Shown piece by piece: positions 45,812 to 57,187 of a stretch of DNA of 64,000 bases. The notes under the pieces were generated by a model. It was not told where the DNA came from. It did no database searches and was given only the letters and a program-made list of their open reading frames with translations. The stretch is taken from positions 49,023,794 through 49,087,793 of the forward strand of contig OY294046.1 of assembly GCA_958510825.1 (NCBI GenBank), given 5' to 3'. Within the stretch, counting starts at the first letter, position 1; every line of letters starts with the position of its first letter. This DNA is from Brachypterus glaber (Eukaryota > Arthropoda > Insecta > Coleoptera > Kateretidae). Position numbers and translations under genes: made by a program.

Positions 45812-46526
45812 CAGTGCGGTCCAAAAGTCACTCCCCCCCTTTTAACTTTTGAACGAATTGAGATATCGACTTAAAATTTAGAACTCTTAAATAAGACAAC
45901 TTAAACTATCTTTTAGCATATATTTGATATTTTCAGCTCTTAAAATGTGGGCAGGGGGGCATGGGGGGACATTTTTTTAAATGGAAAGGGGGTTCGTGTG
46001 ATACATCATTTTAAAGCTTATAAAATTCTCTATTTAAACCTACATTTTTAAATTTTTTAAAAATGTTTTTTAAGGTTTTGATTTTTCAATTTTTTGTGCT
46101 AAAACATTCGATTTTTTAAGTTTTTTATTATAAATTTTTATTTATGTCAACTAAAATTAGTTAAAAAGTATAATTAACATTTTTTTATGATGAAATTAGG
46201 CATTTTTAAAAAATTATTTGTTTTTAGAGGAATTTTGACATTAATACCCATTTTCAACCCCATTTTAAACCCAATTTTTTTTTTTTTTAATTCAAAAATT
46301 TGGAATTAAATGGAGAATTTTATAAGCTTTAAAATGATGTATTACACGACCCCCCTTTCCATTTAAAAAAATGTGCCCCCATGCCCCCTTTGCCCACATT
46401 TTAAGAGCTGAAAGTATTAAATATATGCTAAAAGATAGTTTAAGCTGTCTTATTTAAAAGTTCCAATTTTGAAGTCGATATCTCAACTGGTTCAAAAGTT
46501 AAGAGGGGGGGGGTGACTTTTGGACC
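45812..46526. mobile_element. TA-flanked foldback element, family B, copy in FLVCR intron
   Basis: Left end after TA: CAGTGCGGTCCAAAAGTCAC; right arm ends GGGTGACTTTTGGACC, where the last bases (GCACTG) are lost. Arms and centre match 31228-31952, including GTGTGATACATCATTTTAAA and ATGATGTATTACACGACC. 715 bp. Confidence 0.9.
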
Positions 46527-47091
46527 TTAGTTATCCAATAAAACATTAAGTATTATTATATCACCTTAGTTATCCAATAAAACATTAAGTACTACAGGTA
46601 ATTTCGGGAAAACCGAAAATTTTTAGTTTTTAATTCAATCCGCGAAATCAGCTTATATCGCCTGTAAGGTAAGTTGTTTATTTGCTGAATAAGATTTTAT
46701 ACATATTCTATTATAATTAATTCATTTATAATATTTGCCATGCTCATTTTTTATCCAATGACAAAATATTGTTGCATTTTGTCCATTAAAAATTATAAGC
46801 AATGACATGTCTTTGCAGTTCAAAGAAAATCAAGTGGCAGACATCAATTATTTATAAAATAAACTCCTACTAGGAGAGAAAAACTTATTATTGTTATAGG
46901 TGAAGAAAATTGATTTCACAGTCTGAAAACATAATAAATATTGGTATGTTCTAAAGCTAGTAGTGGAAAAAAACTTTAAATATTTAAGTTGTTTTATATT
47001 GGATAGGAGGCGCCAAGTGATAACCTGCCACAGGTGCAAACAGCTCTAGTTAGGGCTCTGCAGTTAAGTGTCCCCCGCAGAAGGTCCGTTC

Positions 47092-47232
47092 GTTGGTGTT
47101 GCACTTTCTTGCACTTTACAGTCGAACAAATTCTTTGTCATGTTTAAAAATTAGGGCACACATACAGTACTTATTTGGTTGGACTAAAAGTCTACGTCAG
47201 TGCAAGAAAGTACAACACCAACGAACAGACCT
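47092..47232. mobile_element. Palindromic MITE, 141 bp
   Basis: AGGTCCGTTCGTTGGTGTTG followed by CACTTTCTTGCACT at the left, and AGTGCAAGAAAGTACAACACCAACGAACAGACCT-type complement at the right. Termini pair over about 34 bp with two or three mismatches. It is non-coding; the target duplication was not resolved. Confidence 0.85.
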
Positions 47233-47340
47233 AGAGTAGATAAAGAAATTACATTGTTGCCCATTAATTAATTATGGGAAATGTCCGCCATTTTGGATTT
47301 TGTCTTTTTGTCAATTTGCACGCGTATTTCTCCATTAAAA

Positions 47341-47755
47341 AAGTAAGTAACAAATCTTTATATAGTCAATATTATTGTAAACAAATTATTTATTGTTAAT
47401 AACACAGCTACCAAAAAAAAATCATGTGCCAGAGACTAGACCAACGCATTTTTATATTTTCAGGTCGCTGAAACCGAATCTGACAGAATTCCTCCATCAT
47501 GTTACATTTTTTTCTACCCTTAAATTCATTAAATTCAGATGATTTTTAAAGGTAAAAAAAGTGTGACCTGAGGAAGCAATTCTGAGGTCAGATTCGGTTT
47601 CAGCTACACGGAAAATATAAAAATGCGTTGGTCTAGTCTCTGGCACATAATTTTTTTTTAGGTGGCTGTGTTATTAGCAATTTTTTTTTTCAACAATATT
47701 GACTATATAAAGATTGTAGATAATTAAATTCTGTACAAATTTGTTACTCACCTTT
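47341..47755. repeat. Palindromic element of about 415 bp
   Basis: Left arm: GTAACAAATCTTTATATAGTC, ATGTGCCAGAGACTAGACCAA and CTGAAACCGAATCTGAC. Right arm: their complements, ending AAATTTGTTACTCACC. The arms share an AACGCATTTTTATATTTTC/GAAAATATAAAAATGCGTT block with no mismatch seen. The centre is about 100 bp of unique AT-rich DNA. It probably moved as a MITE. Confidence 0.85.
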
Positions 47756-48006
47756 TTTACCGAGAACTTCAAAATACGCGTGCAAATCGGCAAAGAATTT
47801 TTAACTTATTTTTTTCTTTCTTATAAGTATCAAAGATCTAAAGTCATTGGGCTTATCCGAAAATACAGTCAGCATTCAGAAAAAAAAAGGTGTACCTGGA
47901 AAACTCGCTACTATATATTTGACATGGGGTAACTTTTTTTTCTTGCCTAAGGTTGGCAATATTGCTATTTATAAATCTTTATCTACACTACAACCCTGTT
48001 GTTTAA

Positions 48007-48174
48007 CCATTTAAAGCACTCACCCAAGTTCACTCGTTGACAGTAGGTTGGGCTCCTTTCCGCTTACCCGTCTACAGTAGATTAGCTCTTTTCCACTTAT
48101 CCGAGTTAACTTATATTTTAACAAATTGGTGAAAAATTAACCACTTTTCCGTAAAAAAGTAGTGCGTCCAGGGG
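48007..48174. mobile_element. piggyBac-like MITE, diverged copy
   Basis: The reverse complement of the element at 62277-62424: CACTCACCC near the left end, then GTTGACAGTAGGTTGG, CTTTTCCACTTATCCGAGTT, GGTGAAAAATTAACCACTTTT and GTGCGTCCAGGGG at the right. The left flank keeps TTAA while the right flank has decayed to TTAG. Confidence 0.75.
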
Positions 48175-48358
48175 TTAGGAGGGTTAAATTTATAACTCCC
48201 TACTAATAAATACTCGTAAATACCGCAAAAAAGGCGGTTACACGGGAGTTAAATACTGTATTAATAAATACTAGTAATAACTACGGTGGTTAGACCTTTA
48301 CGCAGTGTAAACATAGTCAGTCTTATTAAACTAGGTTTTTAATGCAAAATTTTTTTAC

Positions 48359-48558
48359 CTTGTAATAAATTCCGATAATTTGATTAAGAAGTGTCGAAAT
48401 AGCATAGAATATTCCAACATTAATTCCATAGGCCACCAAGAGAAGCATGTAGGAGGGATTTTTGATCAGGTTTTTCAAGGAACCCACAAAGTCTATTTGC
48501 TCGTTTTCCTGCTGGGCCTGGGCATAACTGGGGGGTGTTGGGGGGCCATCTGTGAAAA
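48359..48558 (-). CDS. Flvcr: FLVCR-family transporter exon, central loop and helix
   Basis: 200 nt. The acceptor TTTTTCTTCAG leads into two bases that complete a split phenylalanine codon, then TDGPPTPPSYAQAQQ. The D-PPTPPS-AQ stretch is the recognisable start of the cytoplasmic central loop of FLVCR proteins between the two six-helix bundles. An acidic/polar linker follows, then a helix SYMLLLVAYGINVGIFYAIS and TLLNQIIGIYYK. It ends exactly on a codon before GTAAAA. An alternative acceptor nine bases further in (CACAG) would drop three residues. The plus-strand frame across it is antisense. Confidence 0.96.
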
Positions 48559-48674
48559 CTGAAGAAAAATTATATAAATACGGATAATTCAAAGTAGGTG
48601 CCTACTAAATTTTATTTGTTTGAACTAAATTTGGTACAGATTTAAATTCTTGCATTTTGCATAATACGGTATAT

Positions 48675-49731
48675 AGTCCAGTCAAATAATAAATGTAAAT
48701 TGCAATAAATGTACACGTGCTGATATTTTAAAGGGTAGTAGTGAATGGTAACAGAACACTACTGTTAGTTTTTCACAGGTGATTTGCGTAAGGGGTGTCC
48801 GCTATCTTGAATTTTATGGGTGAGTTGCTTAATATGCATCTCACGATTCAAATGCAAATAACCCATGGATTTTGTTAAGGAGTAAATTTACAATGTTTGT
48901 TTGGATCAATTTTTTGATATATAACAATCGAGTTAATTAAAAAATAACCATTGAGTTGAAATTGGTTTTTTCAAATTTTCAGCCAAATTATTCATCGGAC
49001 GATAAAAGTGGGTGTAAGCAAACTTGTAGCTCTTGAAATTCTCTATAAGTTTCGTATAATATAAATTTTTATAGGTACTTTGGTACGGTTACAGAGGGTG
49101 CAACCCAAATTTCAGCACCCACTGTAACCTTAACAAAATACTTACTTAAGAAAATGCATACTTTATAAAACTTATAGAGAATTTCAAGAGCTACAAGTTC
49201 GCTCATAACCACTTTTATTCTCCGATGAATAATTTGGCTGAAAAATCGAAAAAAACAATTTCACCCCCAACATGGCCATTTTGAATATTTATAACTCGAT
49301 TTTTATTAATATATTAAAAAAATTATTTAAACAAAAATTGTTGGAAATTTGCTTCTTCTTTCAAGAGCTACAAGTTCGCTCATAACCACTTTTATTCTCC
49401 GATGAATAATTTGGCTGAAAAATCGAAAAAAACAATTTCACCCCCAACATGGCCATTTTTGAATATTTATAACTCGATTTTTATTAATATATTAAAAAAA
49501 TTATTCAAACAAAAATTATTGTAAATTTGCTTCTTAATAAAATTGGTTATATGCATTTTTATCCTAAGATGCATATTTAACAAAATAACCGCGCTCCTTC
49601 CTTCCTTACGCAAATCACCCGCTGAAAAACTAACAGGAGTGTTCTGTTACTACCCTACTACCCTTTAAAATATCAGCCCGTGTACATTTATTGCAATTTA
49701 ACAAAGGAATTTTTCGTTATTTGATTGGACT
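48675..49731. repeat. 1.06-kb palindromic element
   Basis: Left arm from AGTCCAGTCAAATAATAAAT through GCAATAAATGTACACGTGCT, TTTAAAGGGTAGTAG, GTTAGTTTTTCACAGGTGAT and TTGCGTAAGG. The right arm is the complement, ending TTATTTGATTGGACT. Pairing runs from the tips inward for over 200 bp, then resumes as CTTGTAGCTCTTGAAATTCT / AGAATTTCAAGAGCTACAAG around the centre. It is non-coding and sits in the FLVCR intron. Confidence 0.88.
49181..49540. repeat. 177-bp tandem duplication within the palindrome
   Basis: CAAGAGCTACAAGTTCGCTC starts at 49185 and again at 49362. The following CATAACCACTTTTATTCTCC, ATCGAAAAAAACAATTTCAC and AACATGGCCATTTT are repeated almost unchanged. The duplication makes the right half longer than the left. 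Confidence 0.93.
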
Positions 49732-49938
49732 TATACCAGATATATATAATTAAAGACAATCGTGCCTTATGAAAAAAACAGACTTCTTAATTTTTTTTCT
49801 AATTTTCAAATGAAGTAGGGCGGACGCTAATTTAATTTTTTGAGCTAAAGTTTTTCACAGAATGTTGGTATTTTTCACATGACACGATACGACATTTCCA
49901 AAAAAATGTGTTGTTTGAAATACCCTTATTTCCTTATA

Positions 49939-50662
49939 CAGTGCGGTCCAAAAGTCACCCCCCCCCCCTCTTAACTTTTGAACGAGTTGAGATATCGATT
50001 TCAAATTTAGAACTCTTAAATAAGACAACTTAAACTATCTTTAAGCATATATTTGATACTTTTATCTCTTAAAATGTGAGCAGGGGGGCATAGGGAGAAT
50101 TTTTTTAAATGGAAAAGGGTATCGTGTGATACATCATTTTAAAGCCTTTAAAATTCTCTATACAACCATATATTTTTAAAATTTTTAAACATGTTTTTTA
50201 AGGTTTTGATTTTTCAGTTTTTTGTGCTAAAAAAATAATTTTTTAAGTTTTTTTTTGTTATTTTTTATTTATGTCAACTAAAATTAGTTTAAAAGTATAA
50301 TTTACTTTTTTTCATTATGAAATTAGGCATTTTTAAAAAATTGTTTGGATTTTTTAGAAAAATTTTGACAAAAATACCCATTTTCAACCCTATTTTAAAC
50401 CCAAAAAAAATGTTTAAAAAAATAAAAAATATACAGTTAAATGGAGAATTTTTTAAGCTTTAAAATGATATATCACACGATCCACCTTTCCATTTAAAAA
50501 AATGTCGCCCCATGCCCCCCTGCCCACATTTTAAGAGGTAAAAGTATCAAATATATGCTTAAAGATAGCTTAAGTTGTCTTATTTAAGAGTTTTAAATTT
50601 GAAGTCGATAGCTAAACTCGTTCAAAAGTTAAGAGGGGGGGGGTGACTTTTGGACCGCTCTG
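49939..50662. mobile_element. TA-flanked foldback element, family B, complete copy 2
   Basis: 724 bp with ends CAGTGCGGTCCAAAAGTCAC and GTGACTTTTGGACCGCTCTG between TA dinucleotides. Layout and length match 31228-31952 and the two are close in sequence. It lies in the 4.6-kb FLVCR intron between the exons at 53162 and 48558. Confidence 0.93.
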
Positions 50663-51142
50663 TATAACATTCAGACCGTACAAGCTTGCCAAATAAAATA
50701 TTTATTTTCAATAAATATAAATAATATTCTGGATATAGAAACACAAACTCCTTATACTTGCACGAAAGGAGTTTCTCAAATGAATAAATCATTGTTAAAT
50801 GTAAAGGAAATTGGATTCCTTAAATTTACGACTTAAATTTATAATACTTGAAAATTTTCCTGGTTACATAACTTTAAACTAAATTTACATTTTAATGTTC
50901 TCATTTACGGGCTGTAAACTTGTAAAATTTACATTATGGACTTTTACTTTAGCTACGTAACTGCAGGACATTTAGGTTTTAGGTAATTTATTTCAAGTAC
51001 GTATAAAGTTCTAAGTTTATGTACGGTGAAAAGGGGTAAATGTGACCAAGGGACAATGGTGATAATTATCTGGAGAAATATAAAAATGATCTTACATATT
51101 CGCTTAATAGGCGGATAAATGTCTCTCTCTCTCTCTCTAATA

Positions 51143-53089
51143 CACTACTCCAAAAAATTAAGGGAACAAAAAAGTTTGATTTTTTTTAGTGTTTTTTGAA
51201 GACCTGTATCTTTGTAAAAAATGGTCGTATCGAGATGGCAAAAAAAGCATTTTAAAGCTTTAAGATTCTAGTTTCAAGATCTTTTGGCAGAAAATTTTTG
51301 TGAGCTATCATTATCGCACAATTATAAGAAATAGCGCGAAAAAAAAATCCATTATTTTTCTTTAAGAGTTCACTGGCTCGGGAATTTGTTTTTAAGTTAA
51401 ATCAATATACCGTGCGATTATAAAGTGCCGAACACTTTTTAATGCAAAACTGGCATTAGCGATGAGTAAAATGCAAGAAAGTTGTGTGCCAGTAAAACGG
51501 CCACCGAGCTGTTGTACGTAGCAATCACATGGGCTTGTCGCGCACAACTCTAACAGAGGCGTGGCTTCAAATGAAGAGTATTTTCTTTTCAAACTGTTCG
51601 GCACTTTATAATCGCACTGTATAGGTCAGTTAGCTTGTCTCTCTACCTTAATTTTTTGCTGAGATAAACGTTTTTCAGTGAAAAAGGATCCTTTTGCCTT
51701 TGTTTATCGATATCTCAGCAACCAATGATCTCACAGTAAATTTCAGGGCAGCTTTAAAAATTTGAATAAACCTTTTATAAGACCCTTCTATGATTTTCCA
51801 AAAAAAAAAGTTTTACCCACAACATTAATTTGAAAAAAGTACAAAAAATTGATTTTTTAATAAAAAGTTCATAAAAAGTTTTTATAGTATTTTAGTAAAT
51901 CTACCGTAACTTTACAAATATTGATGGAAAGACAAATGTTTACAGATTTTTTTACAGCTTTATGTACCCCCAATAGCCATGTAAATTTTCGAATTGGTCC
52001 ATTGAACAGTTTTTCCGGACCGATTGATCAAAGTTTTACAAAACAATTAAAGGAAAAAGTGTACACAATACATATTGTTCCCAAACAATGTTTAGTAAAC
52101 ATTGTGTGATCATCATCGAAAAGAAAAAAACAATTTTTTTCACAATTTTGAATTAGTTACTTGTTAAATAGAAAAAAAAAATCTAAAAAAAAATAAAAAA
52201 AAAAACTGTTTTTTTTAATAAGTTTACAAGTAACTAATGCAAAATTGTGAAAAAAGTAGAAAAAAATATGTTTTTTTCATTTGGATGATGATTACATAAT
52301 ATTTACTAAACATTGTTTAGGAACACTAACTTGTTCCTTTAATTGTTTTGTAAAACTTTGATAAATCGGTCCGGAAAAATGGTTTGATGGATCAATTTGA
52401 AAGGACTATTGGGGGTACATTAAGCTGTAAAAAAACCTGGTAACATTTTTTTTTCCTCAATATTTGTAAAGTAGGGGTAGATTTACTAAAATACCATAAA
52501 AACTTTTTATGAACTTTTTATTAAAAAGTCAATTTTTTGTACTTTTTTCAAATTAATGTTAAGGGGAAATTTTTTTTTAGAAAATCATGAAAGGGTCTTA
52601 CTAAAATACAAAAAAAGTAAATTTTTTGTACTTTTTTCAAATTAATGTCTTGTAGGTTTATTTAAGTTTTTAAATCTGCCCTCAAATTTACTGTGAGATA
52701 TCGATAAACAAAGACAAAAGGATCCTTTTTCACAGAAAAACGTATATCTTAGCAAAAAATTCACATAGAGAAACTTAAAAGAAACAAATTAAAGCTAAAT
52801 AAACAAGCCATCTGACCTAGGTATATATGTTTAACTGAAAAAAAAATACCGATCCCGTGGGCTCTTAAAAAAAAATGGATTTTAAAAAGTTTCTTCTCGC
52901 GCTATTGCTTATAATTGTGCGATAATTATATCTGGCAAATATATTCTGCCAAAAGATTTTGAAACTAGAAGTTTGAAGATTTAAAGTGCTTTTCTTTCCA
53001 TCTCGATGCGACCATTTTTTACAAAGATAAAGGTCTTCAAAATACACTAAAACAAAATTCAAAATGTTCCCTTAATTTTTTGGAGTAGT
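51143..53089. repeat. 1.95-kb palindromic element hosting a MITE
   Basis: The termini CACTACTCCAAAAAATTAAG and CTTAATTTTTTGGAGTAGT begin two arms of nearly 0.9-1 kb. Arm matches include GTCGTATCGAGATGGC / CCATCTCGATGCGACC, GGATCCTTTTGCCTTTGTTT / AAACAAAGACAAAAGGATCC, CATAAAAAGTTTTTATAGTA, and AATTGGTCCATTGAACAG with its diverged partner. The axis is at about 52170 in a poly-A/T-rich segment. The family J MITE (51410-51619) is inserted in the left arm only. No transposase was seen. Confidence 0.9.
51410..51619. mobile_element. TA-flanked MITE, family J, copy 2
   Basis: 210 bp, ends CGTGCGATTATAAAGTGCCG and GGCACTTTATAATCGCACTG between TA dinucleotides. It is close to identical to 40429-40637 and in the same orientation. 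Its position inside one arm of a larger palindrome dates it as younger than that palindrome. Confidence 0.94.
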
Positions 53090-53161
53090 ATCGTTTAGTT
53101 TTAATGATTAAAATTAAAACTGCTGAATTATTTTTTAAAGACCCTTAAATATTCTACTTAC

Positions 53162-53300
53162 ATATCAAAATCAAAACCAATAATACTGTTGTAACAATTG
53201 CAACTATAATGAACATAGTGTAGAGATCTTTTGTTATGGAGTCCACGTCCCCAGTTTTAACCATCATGGGTGGTAGAAGAAATCCAATGGCAACACCTAA
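53162..53300 (-). CDS. Flvcr: FLVCR-family transporter, most upstream exon in window
   Basis: 139 nt after a TATTTTTCAG acceptor; ends one base into a codon before GTAAGTA. It encodes LGVAIGFLLPPMMVKTGDVD followed by SITKDLYTMFIIVAIVTTVL and LVLILI. The LGVAIGFLLPP block is the conserved helix 5 region of FLVCR1/2; the preceding exon should end in the G-N-Q typical of the family. The second hydrophobic stretch is helix 6, leading into the central loop of the next exon. The N-terminal half of the protein (helices 1-4 and start codon) was looked for between 53300 and 64000 and not found. Confidence 0.95.
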
Positions 53301-53814
53301 CTGAAAAATAATTAAAAATAATAAAGAAAGCATAAAGTAAAATCATTAAAGTTAGAGTTAAAAATGTTTATATAACTTTTTGTTTGTTTCAATCAAACTT
53401 TTTTGGTGATTTTTCTGGCTCGTTGTGGGATTAAAATTAATAAAATATTTGTATTATTCATGGCTGAACAAGCAAAATTCAATATCTAAACAGGTGACTT
53501 GAATATAAAATATATATCTATATGTATAAACTTTAAAGGGTGAAGCGTAGGTATATAATAAAACAGATATATCAGTGATATAATATCACAAGATGGATTT
53601 GTTTCTACTTTATTCTTTATAAGAAACGACTGGATGCGTCTTGCCTAAATCATTCAAACATACAATACAGTAAAAATTGACATAAGCTTTTTAGTTTTTT
53701 AATGCTTTGAGCTTTCTAACCTGCTAGGGATTTATTTGTGTCGAAGTCGAAGAAAGAATTTAAAATTAAAATTTTGTATCTCTGATCAGAAGATTAAATA
53801 GGTAGGCCCTAAGT

Positions 53815-54665
53815 AGGGATTGCAGTCCTGAAAACTGGATCCGATAATCCGGCGGACCCGGCATCATTAAACGTCTACCGGATCCGGCATGAGTTTGCCG
53901 GATCCGATCACCGGATGCGTTATATTAAAATATTAAATATTAAAAATAATAATAAGTTTTCTAGTTTCTCTTTAAACCATATTTTTGGAAAAAATTGCAA
54001 CTCTATTTACCCAGCGATTTTCTCGAAAACTAAAAGAGATAATCAAGTTCTGAGAAAACCATCTTAAATAAGACGACTTAAATCTTTTAGCATATATTTG
54101 ATACTTTCAGCTATTGAAATGTGGGCATAGAGGGACTTTTTTTAAATGAAAAGGGGTTCGTGTGATACATCACTTTAAAGCTTATAAAATTTTCCATTTA
54201 ACTATATATTTTTTAATTTTTTTAAACATTTTTTTTTTTTTTTGGTTGAAAATGTGTATTTTTGTCAAATTTCTCTGAAAAATCAAACAATTTTTTAAAA
54301 ATTATTAATTTCATGATGAAAAAACGTAAATTATACTTTTAAACTAATTTTAATTGACATAAATAAAAATTTCCAAAAAAAAAAAAAGCTTAAAAAAACG
54401 CATTTTTTAGCACAAAAAATTAAAAAATCAAAACCTTATAAAAATTAAAAAAAAAAAATAAAAAATATACAGTCCCATAGAGAATTTTATTTGATTTAAA
54501 ATGATGTATCACACGACCCCCCTTTTCATTAAAAAAAAAAAACATGCCCACCTGCCCACCTATTAAGAGCTGAAAGTATCAAATATATGCTAAAAGATAG
54601 TTTAATTGTCTAATTTAAGACGGTTTTGAAACTGGTGCCGGATTGCAATCCTTAGCCTTAAGGGC
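53815..54665. repeat. TIR element with CCGGATCCG motifs around a family B fragment
   Basis: AAGTAGGGATTGCAGTCC at the left and GGATTGCAATCCTTAGCC at the right form weak inverted ends. The left part has four CCGGATCCG/CTGGATCCG-like words (53833-53920). 54059-54625 is a family B foldback without its tips: GCATATATTTGATACTTTCA / TGAAAGTATCAAATATATGC and GTGTGATACATCA / TGATGTATCACAC. Confidence 0.65.
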
Positions 54666-54889
54666 TTGAATAAAAAAAATAACATGAATCCATGCAGAAC
54701 GATTTACATTTCATGAAGATGTGATGTAATAGCATCACAGATAAACGCAACTTAGTTGGACCAATCACGCCATCGAAATTAACTGGCCTTCACTGGCGAT
54801 TGGGTCACATCACATCACATCACATGAGATGTGAGTCGGTAGCCTGGTCATCTTATTTTATAACAATTTTTGGTATAAAAATATTTATT

Positions 54890-55020
54890 TATAATACAAG
54901 GGCAAAAAGTTAAGTTTTTTGAATGGATAGGTTTTTAGAAGCCGAGGGCCGGTCGATGGGGCCGGCCCGAGGGTAATAAACCTACGAAATCGAAATTTAA
55001 CTTTTTGCCCGTGTATTATA
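54890..55020. mobile_element. Short TIR element, 131 bp
   Basis: TATAATACAAGGGCAAAAAG at the left pairs with CTTTTTGCCCGTGTATTATA at the right. The centre holds GGGCCGGTCGATGGGGCCGGCCC, a GC-rich stem in AT-rich DNA. Fragments with CTTTTCGCCC words occur near 55865-55920, 1143 and 2072. Confidence 0.8.
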
Positions 55021-55427
55021 CAATATTTTTTATTCTATTGTTACTGATTATAATAAATTATTAAAATATACTTAATTTTAAATGTCAAAAAGTATTTCTT
55101 TTTACTGTCTTATTACTTATCTAGTTATCCATGACAAATTGATATCCAATCAAATCGCTAAATAAACAATTAAATCGTTTTTTTTTTTGAGTACTGTTTC
55201 ATTTTCAAATTAAAAAAGCTATAGCTTGGTGATTAATTTCTGTTAAAATGTGTCTATTATGAAAATACTAATACTTCTGAACCGTTCTATAAATATTATA
55301 AATATTGAAATTGATTTTACAATTGAAATTTTGTGTTTTTAATTTATTTTAGTGGATGAATACAGACTAATCAGTTAACATATATTTTGAGGTTATGTTA
55401 TAGAAGAAATTTTTTTTTTGTATTAAA

Positions 55428-55737
55428 CAAGGGCGTAGATGTTTTTCTTCTATGGAGGGGGTAATACCCAGGCGGCCTTTCGGCGCCCTGAAGCAAGCCT
55501 TAAATTTGGCACCCCTAGAAAAAGAAAAAACACCCTCAAAAAAAAAAGCTTTGTCCCTGACGGTTTCAAACAAAACTTGGCGCCTTGGCAAAAAAAAATG
55601 GCGCCCAGAAAAATGCCCTCAAGAAAAAAAGCTTTGTCCCTGGCGGTTTCTTCCAAACATGGCGCCCTTGCAGCAAAAAATTGGCGCCCAACTCTATGGG
55701 GGGGAGTAATTACCCCCCCCCCTCATCTACGCCCTTG
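55428..55737. mobile_element. hAT-like MITE with internal minisatellite
   Basis: 310 bp with termini CAAGGGCGTAGATG and CATCTACGCCCTTG and a perfect 8-bp target duplication GTATTAAA (55420-55427, 55738-55745). Inside are two ~95-bp direct repeats with AAAAGCTTTGTCCCTG-CGG and TTGGCGCC words, and subterminal GGGGGTAAT/ATTACCCCC. Four overlapping open frames on both strands are consequences of its GC-rich repeats and do not look like genes. Confidence 0.92.
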
Positions 55738-56988
55738 GTATTAAATGATTATAATTAGTTTAGTTCAAGATCAAAAGTGACCTAAAGGTCATACATCTTT
55801 ATAAATAATACAGTAAAGGTAAAGCATCTCCTTTTAAAAAGCTTAAAAATAACAAGTTTTAGTTAGCGGGCGAAAAAAACTTTTTGGCCCTAGGGCCACA
55901 AAGTTCAACTTTTCGCCCTCAAAACATGAACAAAAAGTGTCTCTTTTAGAATCAATCGAATAAAAACAATTTTAAGTTGGGAGAGCAAGGTTTATTTTAC
56001 AAACGTCCTTTTTGCAAATCGACTTTTTGCAATTCGACTGTGGCACCCACAGTGGATTTACCAAAGAAATAAAATTAAATAAATAAACACTTAAATAAAT
56101 AAGAGTTAATAATTAAATAATAACACAATAACAAACTGTAGAGAATGAAATATGTAGACTTGGTAGGAAGATGTTCAAATCAGTGTTATACATAATAACT
56201 TTAATAACAAATGGAGTGCAATTTTTTAAATTGATATTATTCATAGGGAGAACGTGGTCATACACAGAAAAAAATTCAATTTAATTTTTGATATTGAATT
56301 TTAAATCATATCGGTACAGGGGTGCTCCCAGGCATATTTTGTGGGCAAGTCACTTATTTTTTATTTTCCAACTAAAGCTGACGCCTCGCAGGTTAATTTT
56401 CTCAGGGGCAATATCTTACTTTACCCACTAGTACCAAAAATAACTATTGAGTGTTTTAAATGTATTGAAAATGTAATTTTCGTAAAAAAAATTCTTCAAA
56501 AAGGATAAAACAATTTTTGTTTAAATTAAATTTAAATAAACAATTCTAAACAAACCTAATAAAATCGCATTTTTAGCAAAAACTAATTGAAAATTTAACA
56601 CCTTCCAACAAGTTTTAAAAACAATTATAAAGTCAAAAGTAGAATTCAGTAGTTTTTAAAATGATGTGTCACAAGACCTCCTGCCCCCTGCCAACATTCT
56701 GCTCCTAAAAATATAAATTCCAAAAAATATATTGGTTTATGTTATTTGCGTGTTCCAAGCTTCAAGCTGATATCTTGATCCGTTCGAAAGTTAACACACG
56801 GAAAAACTGGATTGAAGATTAATAATCTTGAAAAAACGCTATGGTAGTTTACCCATTCAGCAACTCTAGTTATACTTCTTTTCAGGAAAATCTTATTCTT
56901 GTGCGCCAAGAAAAGTTATATTTTGTTTAAGACTTAACTAGTATTAAAATCAAGAATATAACTATAGTTTAAACAATTCTAGATACAA

Positions 56989-57187
56989 TCTTGTTTTGAG
57001 TATTACTTATACTTATTTGTAGATTAGCAATCTTGTTCCGAGTATTACTTATACTTATTTGTAGATTAGCAATCTTGTTCCGAGTATTACTTATACTTAT
57101 TTGTAGATTAGCAATCTTGTTCCGAGTATTACTTATACTTATTTGTAGATTAGCAATCTTGTTCCGAGTATTACTTATACTTATTTC
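56989..57187. repeat. 42-bp tandem repeat, about 4.7 copies
   Basis: The unit starts TCTTGTTCCGAGTATTACTT and continues ATACTTATTTGTAGATTAGCAA. Copies are nearly identical. Because 42 is a multiple of 3, repetitive open frames appear on both strands (ILICRLAILFRVL and SISNTRNKIANLQ patterns); they are not genes. Confidence 0.95.

Larger units (their letters stand above)
44720..48358 (-). other. FLVCR intron, 3.6 kb
   Basis: Phase-0 intron, donor GTAAAA at 48358 and acceptor TTCTAG before 44719. It contains a family G fragment, a family B foldback, a 38-bp direct repeat after it (CTTAGTTATCCAATAAAACA twice, near 46526 and 46564), two palindromic MITEs and a piggyBac-like relic. Confidence 0.9.

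Noticed and set aside
46848..47039. 63-codon minus-strand frame within an FLVCR intron
   Set aside because: No similarity to FLVCR, no acceptor/donor pair with compatible phase, and the neighbouring exons already join in frame without it.
48380..48562. Plus-strand frame of 60 codons
   Set aside because: Antisense of a confident FLVCR exon.
55367..55744. Overlapping frames on both strands rich in lysine/phenylalanine and glycine/alanine
   Set aside because: All lie inside or across a MITE with perfect termini and target duplication.
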